This document shows, one piece after another, positions 1 through 11,701 of a stretch of DNA of 64,000 nt. The DNA is taken from positions 13,225,235 through 13,289,234 of the forward strand of contig NC_089325.1 of the NCBI RefSeq assembly GCF_036669915.1. Reading direction: 5' to 3'. This DNA is from Pocillopora verrucosa (taxonomy: Eukaryota > Cnidaria > Anthozoa > Scleractinia > Pocilloporidae). Position numbers and translations under genes: made by a program. The stretch's first letter is position 1. The number at the start of each line of letters is the position of its first letter. The notes beneath the pieces are model-generated. The model saw nothing but the letters and a program-made list of their open reading frames with translations, searched no databases and was not told where the DNA came from.

Positions 1-123
1 GTTTGCCCCGTGGCGATCCTAGAAATCTTTGCGCAAACACAAGGATCCGATTACTGGCAGCTCATTCATTGCAATTACTCCTTGCCTTAGACCTTAAACC
101 ATAAATGTTTTGTCATGACCTCT

Positions 124-340
124 AATTAGGGACCAGTCTTTATCTATCAGCTGGGAGGGCGGAATCGGAGAATTGGGGGCAGGGGGAGGACCAGATGCTT
201 TTCAGGGGAAAAGAGGAGGGTCAGTCGTCGCCAACAGGGTATAACGAGAGGACCATAGAAAATTGGCTGCCAATTAACGGCCAATAAGTATCATACGAAT
301 ATAAAAAAGCCTTGTGAGGGGATTAGGTAAATTCAGACGA
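124..340. repeat. G-rich non-autonomous mobile element, copy a
   Basis: This stretch has a G-rich head, a 'gtcgtcgccaac' core and a 'tagaaaattg' block. The same blocks, in the same order or as reverse complement, recur at 41.50-41.83, 42.14-42.42, 43.77-43.94 and 46.11-46.38 kb. No coding capacity is visible. It is most likely a small non-autonomous DNA transposon. The ends are approximate, and the rest of the first 690 bases holds no gene I can support. Confidence 0.5.
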
Positions 341-696
341 GACCCAACCAAGACTGTCCTAGCATTATGTTCTTCTTAAACAGAAAAAGACTCCGATATG
401 TTTTCAGGTTTCCCGACCAAAAAAGAGTCCAAAATAAACATTTACCTTATCAAACCGTTAGTAATCATGTAGGTTAAAGATTTACCAGACTACTTGAAAA
501 ATATAAATGAAATGACAAAAACCGACCTACTTCGAACAACCCGTACCGTGTTTTCATATGGAACCTCTGCGAAAGAAAATATATGTCTCAGCCACGTCAG
601 ACAAGAGTGGGCCTAGAAACAAGTTAATTCATCTTTCCCCAAATTTTCTTCTGTAAGGCCAAGCTGAGGACTTGGGATAGCTGTCTATAGTTTTGG

Positions 697-3429
697 TCAG
701 CTGGCACATCGCCTTATTTTTCTCTCGTGGTCATCGGTTTCTATCCTTTGATTGTTGTTTATTTTATAATTCTCTACAAGTGTTACCACCGCATCAAACA
801 CTTTGTTTGGATAGTGAACAATATCATTGTCCAATGTACCCTCCGGATACGAGTGGGTCATCGGATACACGTCTATGACATCGAAACCCGCTTGACACAT
901 GGCTGTGATGGCGTACGCGCTGAACAGGAGAACTCGCTGAAATAAAAATAGAATCAGATAGAAATAAGGTGGCTCGTGAAAGTTTACATAGAATGAAATG
1001 GTTGAAATCGAGGATAAGTACCTATACCAATTCAAGATTATCATCACAGATGTTGCACAGCAATGTGCATCGATACATAGGTGATGTCACCCCATTACAC
1101 GGTCGCCCCAAGTGGAGTTTCGTCGCTCCGAAATATAGTTGCCTCGCTCCCAACCTTTGAGTCTAAATAAGGTTTCAAACGTATTTAGGGGGGCGACGTC
1201 ATCTGTTATCATAGGGTACAAACCTGCGGTGTGAGGAATCTCTTATCTGTTGGGTTGTGGTACCTTTGCTTATGCTTACATAAGGCTGTAGTTGATTTCC
1301 AAATGACCCTCGCTTTTAACTTTAGAACTTCCTTGCCTTGTGAGTCAATTGTTTTCTCTTTCAACAAGTCTATTACGTCTCCAATGACCCTCTGAAAAGT
1401 TGTGAAATTGACGCTTCGGGTATAATGAAGTCCAAGGTTTAAAAGCAGTACACTGGATGGTTGCTGTAAGTCTGTCGTATTAAGAACGCTGCGTATGGCA
1501 TTTAAGACTATCTCCGGACGAAAGTCGAGGTTATCCCGTGTATTGTTGACTGGTTTATCATTCCTGGTTGGATAGAGCCAGTTATAACTGTTTTTGCAGT
1601 TGGAGTAGAGCTTTGTGCACAGGTCACGAGAGCGGATTGAATTAAACAGCCTAACTCCTAATGAATCACCGTACACCCAGAAAGTACCAGAAGAGCTGTA
1701 GTTTTCTGGTAAGGACCAGTCGTATGATTCTGTTCAAAGGAAAAGTGGACTCAACGTCAGTATCGAAGCAATCACACACTTACCCCTCCCCTGACCAAAC
1801 AACAGTCAACTGACAACAAGTTCGGGTTGGGGTTAAAACTACAGGTACAACTTTAATTAGTAATGTTGTTTCTGGAAAGCTATCCAAATCTAGACTAGTG
1901 CTATGCCTACCAAAAGAGGGTTATATAAGTAATTTTCACTTTTTACAGTACATTCTTCATTTAATTCTTGCTTCTAAACCCTATCACAACCCAATGCTGG
2001 TAAAGTAGATTAAATGCTGGAAAAACCAACATTTCAAATTCTAATTCTAACTGGAAAGAGTGGACTTAGAATGGATTTAGAGAGAATTCCAGGAGCACAG
2101 GATACAATTCTTAAATATGAATATGATGATGATGATTATTATTATAATCATTACTATCATTTTTTCCATAGAGTTCGTTTAAGTTTCCAAGTGAGCTATT
2201 TACAAGGCAAAAATATATTCCCCCATTATACCGTGATAATGACCTAGCGTCAACAACGTTTTGTTTTCATATTACTTTTTAAATAATTTGCCTCGTGAAA
2301 AGCTAACTATTATTATTATTATCATTATTATTATCATATTATTGTCATGATTATCCATAATGTTATCATTGTTTACGGTATTATTATTATTGTCTTACTC
2401 ATATTTTAAACCTGCAGTATATTTTCTATTGAAATAAAGAGAGGTTTAATTTTCCTTAATTTTCAAGCCCCTCTTCGGTTGTAAATGCCTTGATCTACCT
2501 TCATTCCAGCAGCACTACCCTTGATGTCGCAGCATTAGCTACTCTTGCTTCAAGTTCTCTGACACATTTCTTCCAATCGTAGCTATAGCTGAGACCATCC
2601 GCTTGCTGTATACGATAGCTTTAAAATAAGTGGCGAGAGTAATCCGAGATTGTATTGCTTTTGCTTTACCTTGCGACGTAAATGATCCAGAAAACTCGCA
2701 TCACTTTCTTAAACCAATAAATTAACTAAAGCTCAAAGCAATCGTGAATTGTTCAATCGCGTTTTCTTGCAATTGAAGCTGTTTTCGTGTTTTTACATTA
2801 AGCTCTCACTGGCGTTCATCTTGTTGAGATTACTCTGGTTTGGTTTTAAAATAGACTCATTCTCAACGCGCTCGAAGCGACTCATTTTCAAAGCGTTCGC
2901 CTTTATTTCTGTCAAGTTACTTACCGGCTAATGACACGATCGTATCTGTTGTTTCTACGGTTATCTCGAGATGTGTTCCGCTCTGAAAGGGCTGTGCCAA
3001 GTAATCAACCCGGGGGCCTAGGAGATTTCTCGGTTGAAATTTCCCATGAACGTTCCCCTTAATGAACCAATCAGGTGGAGGGTCCCTGAATCCATCGCAC
3101 AGACTATAGTCAAGGTGAATCAACAATTGATAGATACCAGGCTCCATAATAAGAAACAGAGCTTCATAAGTTCCATTATTGTGATCAAAAACAGTCGCTG
3201 CAATGCTTGATGGGCCACGTAGGTTGACCCTCCAGGTGTCTCCACCAATTACTTTCGCTCTATTGTCGGTCGTTTTTGATTGGATGAAAACCTTACTGTA
3301 CTCTCCAGCAGGCCTGATGTCCTGAAATGTTATCTCACTTGTTGAGGCGTCGGTTCTGTTAGCTATTTCCCAGCCATCCTTCACTTTTCCCCAGGCCATG
3401 TTAAAACTTATGGAGCCTTTCAGTGTCAT
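697..3429 (-). CDS. NXPE family-like protein (neurexophilin-like plus PC-esterase domain)
   Basis: There are three minus-strand exons: 3429-2925, 1729-1224 and 936-697. They join through GTAAGT and GTTTGT donors with phases 1 and 0 kept, giving 416 residues. The first exon carries the neurexophilin-like part, with the motif DFxNGTYE seen here as DHNNGTYEA. The second opens the PC-esterase part with the GDS nucleophile motif (VYGDSLG). The third ends it with 'PMTHSYP' and the D-x-x-H element 'DIVHY'. This domain order is that of NXPE proteins, which are secreted or type II membrane proteins; no substrate is established for this one. The Met at 3429 is the first in frame. An acceptor-like CAG leaves an open hydrophobic stretch from 3452, so an upstream exon may add a signal anchor. 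Family membership is well supported; the true N-terminus is not. Confidence 0.82.
1080..1205. repeat. GGGCGAC-type repeat inside the NXPE-like intron
   Basis: The intron between the last two NXPE-like exons holds a block ending in 'ggggggcgacgtcatc' and starting near 'gatgtcaccccattacac'. A related block with several 'ggggcgac' steps and 'gggcgacatcaccc' lies at 7163-7280. The ends are inverted relative to each other, as in a miniature inverted-repeat element. The boundaries are approximate. Confidence 0.45.
1765..1850. repeat. relict of the 48.0-kb inverted-repeat element
   Basis: The blocks 'cttacccctcccctgacc' and 'gggttggggtt' match the two arms of the element at 47.97-48.12 kb ('ctacccctcccctaacc' and 'gggttagggg'), in the same order. 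This copy is shorter and degraded. It lies in the first intron of the NXPE-like gene. Confidence 0.4.
2105..2400. repeat. ATG/ATT trinucleotide microsatellites
   Basis: Runs of GAT, TAT and ATT triplets occur at about 2123-2160 and again at 2307-2395, inside the large NXPE-like intron (1730-2924). The open frame that crosses the first run is low-complexity and is not a gene. Confidence 0.7.
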
Positions 3430-3452
3430 GACTACTAAGAAGAGTATATGAA

Positions 3453-6400
3453 CTGTTTATAATCTCTTGCTACCCTTCTAGTTTCTAAAACTAAGCCCTC
3501 TAAATCACCAAATTATGCATCTCCTATTCCATAGTTTGTGTTTGTCCTTCTTCGTAAAGTAATAAAATGTGCTATTATTTTTATGAAGAGATTGTGTCTC
3601 ATCTATTCGTAATGGTGTATACTGGAAATGTTGTAGCCAATAATGCTCAAAGGCGCACTATCGTCCAGGACGGTTTCTAACTCGGAAAATGGTTTTTAAT
3701 CATTTTCCAAGTTGTTGTCATAACCCAAAAGCCACTCCTTAGCACTTCTCCAGTTTCCTGTTTATTATTTGGTCAAAATCACTGACTAACGCATAGGGCT
3801 TGTTAATATTCTTTCTTCTTGGGGATCCTGTATGGGGCTTAACTGCTAACGGTGAAATGATCAAACTTTTCACTGCCTACTGAGAAATCACGTGGCTTTT
3901 TTAATTACAACCAGCAAAATCTATCAATGGATGTAAAATGGGTTGACAGCAAACGTACTTTGAAAAGTTTTGCACACTTATTGCGTATTTGAGACGCTCG
4001 AACAAATATGACATTCGAGGGCGAGATAGCAGTCCAACATTCAGAATTTAAAGGCCTTTTTCATAAACTTTTTCGATTTCGAAATTAAAAACTCGATCGC
4101 TGAAAAACACAAAATCTAAGAACTGTACCTACAATAATCAAAACCCTCATTTTATGTACTTTAAAATCAGGAACACAAAAAGAAACGAGCGGAATGCTGT
4201 GATAATCAGCCTCTCAAATGCTAATTATTGTGCAATATATATTCAGTGTGTCAAAGATATATTCCATTGACACCAAAGATTTAACATGCTCTAAGGGTGT
4301 TTTTTTACACAAGGTTTCAATTCGTTTTCTTCATAGAAGCTGCTTTAAACCGATGTTTGTCGACTTCAAATTTGGCGGATCGGAAATACAAGGAAAAATT
4401 CAATTTTCAGTTCTTCTTTTCTGATTTTCATTCAGCAAAACGAGGTCTAATCTAACATGTTTGCTTGGTGTAAATGAGGTTATGGAGATACATTAAGACG
4501 AGAAATTGTAAACGGGTTGTAAACAGTTTATCATCTCGTGATTAAGAGTAACCTTGAAAACACCTGATTCGATCCCAAGACCTCTCTTATAGAAGGCAAA
4601 GTCAAGTAGTATCCGTAATGCGCTTTACTTTCCAGGGGCAGGCCTCAAGTCCTGGCCTAAAGTCAACTTAGTAGCCTGGATATCTCACATCTTCATTATT
4701 CATTTTCCAGGTTGAGTTGTTTTGATCCTTGTTTCATTAAAACCATCAAGTCCAAGGTGACACCGGATTTGCTTTCCCGAATAGGAGCAATAGCGAGCTT
4801 CCAATAGCGAGTCTCCGGAAATGGTGTTGCCAGATTTCTATTCGACACACAGTTTCGGCCTCAGCCAGCTATGGAACAGGTCACACCGAAATTAAAATCG
4901 TGGCATCGGTCCCCATGGCGAGCTTTGCTCAAGAAAAATATTCTCATTAGGGTACGAGGTTCATTACTGCTACATTTCAACCGTAAATTTTAATGTTCTC
5001 TGGAGGATTATACAATAGAAGGTGCGATCGAGCTTTCGATGAAATGCGAGTTGCTCGCCAGATGTTTATTTGACGCTCCAGTTTTTTCCTCAGCCATCTA
5101 TGGAGCAGGAAACACAGAAATTGGAAATCGTGGCAACATCGCGTCTCATGGAGAGCTTTGATCAAGGAAAATATTCTTTTTAGGGTACGAGGTTCATTAC
5201 TGCTAACATTTCAACCGTAAATTTTAATGTTTTCTGGAGGATTATACAAGAGGAGGTGAAATAATGATATCATGTCGTAAATTGATCAGACCAATTCAGA
5301 CACAACCGATATACATTAGCTTGATTAACGACGCTTGCACGCTTTACAACGCTGTTCAATCAATTATATCAATCGTGAATAACATAAAGAATCAAAAATC
5401 TCTATACAAACTAAACACAAAATGTATCAACCTACTCTATTTCCATGTATATTGGGTGCCCATTTAGCGCCTCATCTTATTTCCTTATAGAGGGAAAAAA
5501 AAAACTATAAAACGCCTCATACTGAAGATCAACTTTCTCTGGTTTTTAAAGCGAAAAAAAAGTGAGTAACCGTAGCCGTTCAAAATTCTTTTACAACATT
5601 GTTAAATGAAAATAAAACTTAATAATTGAAAAAATGGGAAAAAATTGTTCACCGGAATAACGCCTCTGTGAACAAAAATTTACATAGTCCATTTTACAGT
5701 TTACGTATGTTATTTGATTACAGCGCCTTTTGAAAAGGAGCGAGGCTAAGGTTGACCTTGTTAGGATACAAACGTTGCTGCTTTTCAATGAAATTACCTC
5801 TGTTATCATGGTAACTAGATACTGGTCTCTATCACAACAAGATCACCTTCAGCCTCACTCCAACTTAAAGGCCTTGCGAAACTCAATTATCAGCCCCCCC
5901 CCCCCCCCCCAACTGTAGAATGGCCCTATTAAAAAAAAAAGAAGGCATCATACATGTTGGGTACATATTTTTTGCACAAAAGACAAAGCCTCTCGTTGTT
6001 TTAAGGGTGCACAACGACTATCCTCTGGATAAGATCGCCATTCGGCGTGGATAAAAACCGCTAGAAGAGTACTTTATGTCAACATGGTAAGGGTAATCAG
6101 GCCTTTTCAACAATCGAACCCAGGTGGATCATCTCTCCACTTTAACAAGCTTAAAAGCATCACAAGGACACTGCTGTTGGCCAATGTTGGCAAACGTATG
6201 TGATATGAAAGTGCCCTATGGCCAAAGATGCTCTTTTTTCGCTTGGTGCCGAATTTCACCACTAGTGGGGCTTACAGAAATGTACTAATTGGTTGTTTAA
6301 AATATTGTTTGCTAAGCGCTTACCAATCACGTAAAATACGTCCTTAAAAGGTCGAAATTCTACTAAGAAACTAATTTATAGGGTTTTTTGAAATGGCTAC

Positions 6401-6476
6401 ATTTTTGTTTGATCTCTTCTACTAAGAGCGGCTTATTTTAATACTTTTGCATTAATCCTCTCTGTACAAACAATTT
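3453..6476. other. intergenic stretch without a supportable gene
   Basis: All open frames here are short and AT-rich, and none has a recognisable domain or flanking splice signals. The only structure I can support is the tandem duplication at 4826-5270 and homopolymer runs, including about 16 C residues near 5895. Confidence 0.6.
4826..5270. repeat. two tandem copies of a ~230-bp unit
   Basis: The segment beginning near 4826 ('tgttgccagatttcta') recurs about 229 bases later. Both copies contain 'cctcagcca', 'ggtacgaggttcattactgc', 'catttcaaccgtaaatttt' and 'ctggaggattatac' in that order. A diverged third piece ('ctggaggattacaaca...gagctgtcgat') occurs near 13848-13895. Confidence 0.75.
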
Positions 6477-6975
6477 TCAACTCCATTTATAGAGGGAAAC
6501 AAAACCTCCAAGCTTCCTTTGGGGGGGTGCGGACGGTTTCGACTTCTGAACACTCTGTCTGCCATGGATAAGACCTGCTCCTGGAGGAGGTGGACTACTG
6601 AGGAACTTGGTTCCTCGCCAGGGTAGGGTGGTGGGGCTGCAACGGATACGGGCTACCCTCGAGGTGGCGGATATGCGTGGGCCCGCCGTAGGAACAAAAC
6701 CCACAGAATGCGGGTGCGAGATAAGGATTTGATGCCGGTTGAAAAGGAGGTTGGATTGCCGGGTGCTGAGGCGGGGGTGGATGGCGAATCACGCCAGCTT
6801 GTGTGGTCTGAGACACTGCGGTAGTAGTCTGTGTCGCCATTGGAATCCGAGCGGCCATTGATTGATTCGGTCTCGTCTGCTGGTATTTTGCAACACACAC
6901 CACAACACAAATGCAGACTATGAAAACAACCACACCGGACAGTGATGGCGACAATAATCTTAGAAGACCCTGGAG
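6477..6975 (-). other. transmembrane and PPxY tail exon of copy 1
   Basis: It follows the acceptor 'cttcttttag'. One frame encodes a hydrophobic helix containing 'GVVVFIVCICVVVCVA', followed by a Gln/Thr/Pro-rich tail. The frame before the helix ('KIIVAITV') and the helix itself are offset by one extra base in 'GTCCGG'; copy 2 has 'GTCGG' at this site. Further on, an APPPYPGEEP segment lies in the frame of the upstream 'AYPPPRG' but beyond a TAG. Confidence 0.65.
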
Positions 6976-7789
6976 CTAAAAGAAGATTAATAATCATGTG
7001 AAACTTATTCCAACCTCATATGTTCTTATCGCAGCTCCTTTTAAAATTTCCCTCTCTTAATTTTATCAACAATTTTATTAGATAATCAGTTTACTTTTTT
7101 CGGTCTGCGTTTCTTTTATTTTTCTTTTGTTTCACCGAGAAGCAATCAAATCCGCCTTCAAAGTCAGGGGCGACGCAATTTCAATTTGGAGAGGACGCAA
7201 CCACATTTCGGGACGACGGAACTTCACTCGGGGGCGACAGGCTAGGGGGCGACCGAGAAAGAGGGCGACATCACCCACGACATGCTATTACACACTAAAC
7301 CCAAGTCTAACTTTTTATTCCCAAATTAGCCAGGGTCCCAAAGTTGGATTCAACCAGCATTGAGTTAATCGTGACTGGAAATAAACTGTTGGCGACAACG
7401 GCTCAGTTCTTGAAAGGATGGATGACGTTATCCCACGGATAATCCCCATCCGGCGGATTAGAGTTACTAAACGTACTGCACTTTCCACCAAACATTTATC
7501 CTTAGGAGCCAGCTGGCAAATACCACTAAGTCTTATTGAAACGTCCTTCACGTCCTTTATAATAACCTCAACAAGTGAACAGTCACAACTAATAAAAAGA
7601 TCTCAGTACAGAACTGCCTCTTAGACGTCACGATCTTGTTTTTACGAATCTGACGCTTTTTTTGCAACTTTATTGTTAATCTAGCGGATTATTACTCGCT
7701 ACTTGGACCCTGCTCGCTAAAACCGAATCTAAATCCTAAGTAAGAGAGGTCTCACTGATAATACTGATGAACAAAGATAAGCAACTTAC

Positions 7790-8172
7790 TTTCTTTTTCC
7801 TCTGCTGTGAATGTGGCCTTTAAAACTGTGCGGTATTGCATAGAGTCTGAGCCGGAATGGAAAGTCACCCTCATGTACCGTCCGCTTGAGCGAATGTCTT
7901 GTGGTGTTGATAGACCACAGAATGTCCCTTGCTTTCACTGTAACTTTCTTTCCCATCTTGAACCTTTACATAATCTTCGCATAATGATTGGTATTTCGGT
8001 TTCAGATTAAATTCATCAAAGCTAAGCTTGACAATATTTCCCTCTGGCACAGTGATCACCCAATCACATTTCATATTTGGTGGGTATGTGGAGCCTTCCT
8101 TTGGACTTTCTAGTGTACCATACGTTCCATTCAAACTCAGTTTCTCATTGTTGATGTTCCCATAGTAGCAAT
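7790..8172 (-). other. CUB3 exon of copy 1 (two frame breaks)
   Basis: Typical CUB segments are visible: 'CDWVITVPEG', 'VKLSFDEFNL', 'CEDYVKVQDG', 'FCGLSTPQDI', 'SSGRYMRVTF'. They lie in more than one frame. The exon is 383 bases where a phase 1-1 exon needs a multiple of three; two extra bases explain this. The donor GTAAGT is intact. The first break is also found at the same place in copy 2, so it predates the duplication. Confidence 0.7.
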
Positions 8173-8265
8173 CTCCTTTGAATAAGCAGCAGATGCTATG
8201 GAAAAATATGCAAACGACTGATTGTGAATATACGAATATCGTAAATATATAAACTGCGCATGAAT

Positions 8266-8398
8266 GAATAAAAAAAGAGTGGTCTTCGCGGTTATGAACA
8301 CTACTGAAGCAGTCGTGAAAATGAAGCCTCAAAAAAGTTTAGGCTTGCACGGGAGTTGAACCCATGACCTTTACGATATCGGTTGCAGTGCTCTTGTA
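8266..8398 (-). repeat. SINE-like element with a tRNA-type B box
   Basis: On the minus strand a 'GGTTCAACTCC' B-box match (8362-8352) sits between 'GTCATG' and 'CGTGCAAGCC'. It is followed by 'gcttcattttcacgac...agtgttcataaccgcgaag'. No folded tRNA can be made, so it is a tRNA-derived repeat rather than a tRNA gene. It lies in the intron between CUB2 and CUB3. I recall very similar dispersed copies in corals. Confidence 0.55.
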
Positions 8399-8425
8399 AT
8401 TTTTTTGGTTCGCAATAAACTTTCG

Positions 8426-8700
8426 TCAACTCAGTCTTCGACTCATAATCATGGTGGCGCACCAGCAAATTGGATTACTAAATAGGTGTAAAGGCACTTT
8501 TACAAACGCCAGCCTCTTCCGCAATTCAAGCGAGTTGAGGTGACTTTGTTTATATTCATCGTAGCTGAAATGGTGAAAAAAAGTATAAACACAAATGTTT
8601 CCGATTATTTGCAAACGAAAAGAAATTAATCTGCAAAGATTCCACCAAGGCTCACGGGCCGCATGAAGCAAATTTCGCCTGCTGCTAGAACCAATCATAT
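8426..8700. other. intronic sequence without a supportable gene
   Basis: This part of the CUB2-CUB3 intron contains an open minus-strand frame of about 90 codons with no recognisable domain. Its position inside an intron and lack of splice signals argue against coding. Confidence 0.5.
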
Positions 8701-8801
8701 TGCGGTATTTCCTAAAATTTTTCTTGCTTGGTCACCCGGAAAAACGCAAACCGTCCTACAGACGTCACGTGCCATCTATGCTGCCAATCTGGATAATTTG
8801 G

Positions 8802-9008
8802 TATTATCAAGTGAGTTGATAATGCAAACTCACCACCGTAAAAAGTTGAAAAGGTGACGTTTAAAGCGTTAGTCCTTCGTCAGAGCGACTGGCAAATTAT
8901 CTGACGAACGCTTTGGCGAAGGGCTAACGCTAGAAACGTCAGCTTTTAAACTCTTTACGGTGGCCCATTTACATAAGCAACTCAGTTGATAATGTAAATG
9001 GCCACCGT
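8802..9008. repeat. long inverted-repeat (MITE-like) element
   Basis: The left arm ('gagttgataatg', 'caccaccgtaaa', 'gtgacgttt', 'agcgttagtccttcgtcag') is mirrored by the right arm ('ctgacgaacg', 'cgaagggctaacgct', 'aaacgtcagc', 'tttacggtggcc', 'cagttgataatg'). The arms are about 80-90 bases with a short loop. A partial copy of the right arm lies in a centrin intron at 26697-26752, which shows mobility. Confidence 0.7.
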
Positions 9009-9342
9009 TTATACTTACCCAGCGACGCAGCACCTCTGTTTCTTTAGGAAGTGACCCCTTCATGCTGCTGATTTGCTACCCTTTACGCTAACTGCTCCAT
9101 GTTTGATAGCAAGTAGCCTAACAATGTGCGGCTACTAAAAAATTTGTGCCTGTCTTGTTAAGTTATCAACGACTGTTGGGTTTGTACTAGGCTATTTGCT
9201 CTGGATTTCTATGCGTGATAGTTGATTTGGGCATCGCCTCCATCAACTATCACACAATGTAATCGTAAATTATGGGAAAGTATGACGTTTGTTATGCTCC
9301 AAATAAAAGAAATATGCACCGGCAAGTAATCATGATACTCAC

Positions 9343-9770
9343 ACAGCTCTGAAACTTCGAAACTTGCTTTAAAACCTTTTTCTGTATTGAACGAAGATGG
9401 TGATGATGAAGAAGAAAACGTGATTCTCATGTGATTCCCAGTCGAATAAACATCCCGCACAGACTTCATATTGTAGTTGTAATCACAATATCGAACAAGC
9501 TCGTCACTCCAAGAGTACTCCCCGTCACGAATCGCCACATAGTCTTCATCGCCCGTATGGTAATTACATTGGGTGAAGCCTATTCCAAGGTCAAAGTCTT
9601 TAAACGTCAATTTGACTCTTTTCCAGCTGGAACGGAGACCACCCAGGTGCATTTGGTATCTCTTGGGTATGGATATGGATAATCAGGACTGAAAATTGTA
9701 CCAGAAGGGCCACTGAGCTGCATGACGTCATTACCTGAGCCTCCGTTGCGACATATTCCAGCGGCTTCCT
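9343..9770 (-). other. CUB2 exon of copy 1 (one-base deletion)
   Basis: The exon follows 'cgtcacacag' and ends at a GTGAGT donor. It reads 'GGSGNDVMQLSG', 'FSPDYPYPYP' and 'CTWVVSVPAG' in one frame, then 'RVKLTFKDFDLGIG', 'DYVAIRDG' and 'GNHMRITFSS' in another. The switch is at 'GCTGGAAAAGAGTC' (about 9622), where one more A would keep the frame. The length is 428, one short of the phase 1-1 value. Confidence 0.75.
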
Positions 9771-9906
9771 CTGTGTGACGTAGAAATAACACTCCCATGA
9801 GTTAAGATTTTTATCAAACACCGCTACATGTGTAAGAATATTAAATTTGCTTTTCACTTTAAAGTAAGCTAAAGAAATAAATATCTGAGGTGAGACTTGA
9901 AATCCG

Positions 9907-11320
9907 ACCACATCCTCTCAAAAGCTTGGTGGTTTTGTCCAATTGCAAGTCGCCCTCTACAAGTTCGCCCCTACCTCACGCAGTGTTTGCAAATTTTATT
10001 GATGAGTGGAGTCAGTGCGACTTCAGCTTCACAAATTTTGGAAATCATTTTTGAATATTTGGAGTCAAGTATTTCAAAGAAAAGAAGCAGTTTTATTTAA
10101 TATTCCTAAACAAGAGTCTTACACAATTACACTATTATAGTGTCTACTGGCTTGGTGCATGATATATTAAATGATAATAAAACAAAAACTACATGCGAAA
10201 ATGTATACACTATCGTGACGGATACACGAAGTATCCAAGCTGGTCCGCTGACCTATAAAGCTCAAATCCGTGCTGGCGGTAATCGAGTAAATTTTAATCG
10301 CTATTCACCCTCTTCATTTTTTGTCGTGCAGTACAGTTGTTTAATTTAGATTATTTAATTAAGGTTAAAAACGTCTGCAATTAATGTAAATTGCACTTGA
10401 TGCGAAAAAGGTTAGGTGAAAACTTTGTTTGCTACCGTAAATTTCTGGGGTCGAAGTAACTCCCTCCGTAATCTCAGTGGAGTCATGTGAACAATTTTGG
10501 CGTAAAATACGCCTAATTTGGCACATTTGCGAATCCTGTCAACGAGTTGGCCTCATCAACTACATGAACTTCTTTACCACGCCTTTCTAAACATTGAGGT
10601 TCGTTTAACGCTTTACACCATAAAATCAGAATCCATATTCTCCACACTCTTCTCTTTATATTTATTTTGGTACTTACAAGGGGAATTTGTTTAACAATCA
10701 AAGCTTCTAAGGTTGGTGATCATTTTCTTTATCCTTATGATCTTAATGAATGATTCAGAAGTATTACTGTGAGGAGAAATTATAAGCTGGTCACTCTTAG
10801 TGTTTAAAGGGTTCAGAGAAAAAACATGTTTCTTCTGGCTTCAAGATTCACATGCAAAATTCTTGCTGTGACTCACATGTTTGTCTAATAATAAAGAGCT
10901 TCCCTAGTTGGTGATCATTTCTTTTCTTCTTGTAACCTTTATGTGTGATTCAAGGCTGATATTGTAATGAGAAATTAGACGATAGTCAAAGGTTAAAGGG
11001 TTCACTAAAGAAGATTTATGATGTGATTAGCTTTGCACCCTCAAACCATATGAAAAAGATCTGATTTTTGCCAAGAGATTTTCACAGATGTTTACAAAAT
11101 CGTATAAAACTTGCATCAAATGAAGGCAATCAACACCCACAAAGCTGCTATCTGTAATTCATATTGTCCTCTAACATTTTCTATATTGTTTAATGCCAAT
11201 TTATTATGTATGAATTTTTTATTTCAAGTATTTCTTCACTTTCTACTTTTACACTATGGACAAAAACTGAGTGCAGTGACAGAATACAATGAACTGTGAA
11301 AAATAATAATGAATGATTAC
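9907..11320. other. CUB1-CUB2 intron with dispersed repeat copies
   Basis: No coding exon is visible. Two copies of a dispersed repeat lie at about 10710-10830 and 10903-11005. They share 'gttggtgatcattt', 'tatgat', 'gattca', 'gaga aatta' type blocks and an 'aaagggttca' end. The same family occurs near 23.9, 24.7 and 54.8 kb. Confidence 0.5.
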
Positions 11321-11701
11321 CTTTTGCAACAGCTGCAACATTTAAACTAAAACCCTTGTAAGAAGAACCATAACCAGACGAGAACTTTATATACAGGTAA
11401 TGACCAGAGGAATATATAACTTCTGGATTCACTGTTCCACAATAGGATCCAAGGAGATTGGACAATGTGCTATCACCATCATAAAATTCCAACTTCTCAC
11501 TAAAACAAATTCCAAGAGATCCCCCTCCGACCTGAAAGTCATTAAATGTAACCTTCACTATATAATCACTGAGAAAGCTGCCAGCTTGGATGCGCCAATT
11601 ACATTCCAAGTTGTAGCCATAATTTGATGGATAACCAGGACTTGTGATAGTTGTACTGAACCCCGTTGTGGCATCAATATCTTGTGGATAAACTGAACAA
11701 C
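11321..11701 (-). other. CUB1 exon of copy 1 (intact)
   Basis: This 381-base exon is open in phase 1-1 between the acceptor 'ttaacttag' and the donor GTAATC. It encodes one complete CUB domain: 'CSVYPQDIDATTG', 'ITSPGYPSNYG', 'CNWRIQAG', 'VKVTFNDFQVGG', 'EKLEFYDGDS', 'LLGSYCG', 'SSGHYLYIKFSS'. The four Cys expected of CUB domains are present. Confidence 0.82.

Noticed and set aside
697-945. Plus-strand frames in the first kilobase
   Set aside because: They overlap the last exon of the NXPE-like gene on the other strand and show no domain of their own.
5894-5910. Run of about 16 C residues as a functional signal
   Set aside because: Simple homopolymers occur several times in the window and carry no other feature.
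8341-8400. Possible tRNA gene on the minus strand
   Set aside because: Only the B box is convincing; no acceptor stem or anticodon arm can be formed, so it was called a SINE-like repeat.
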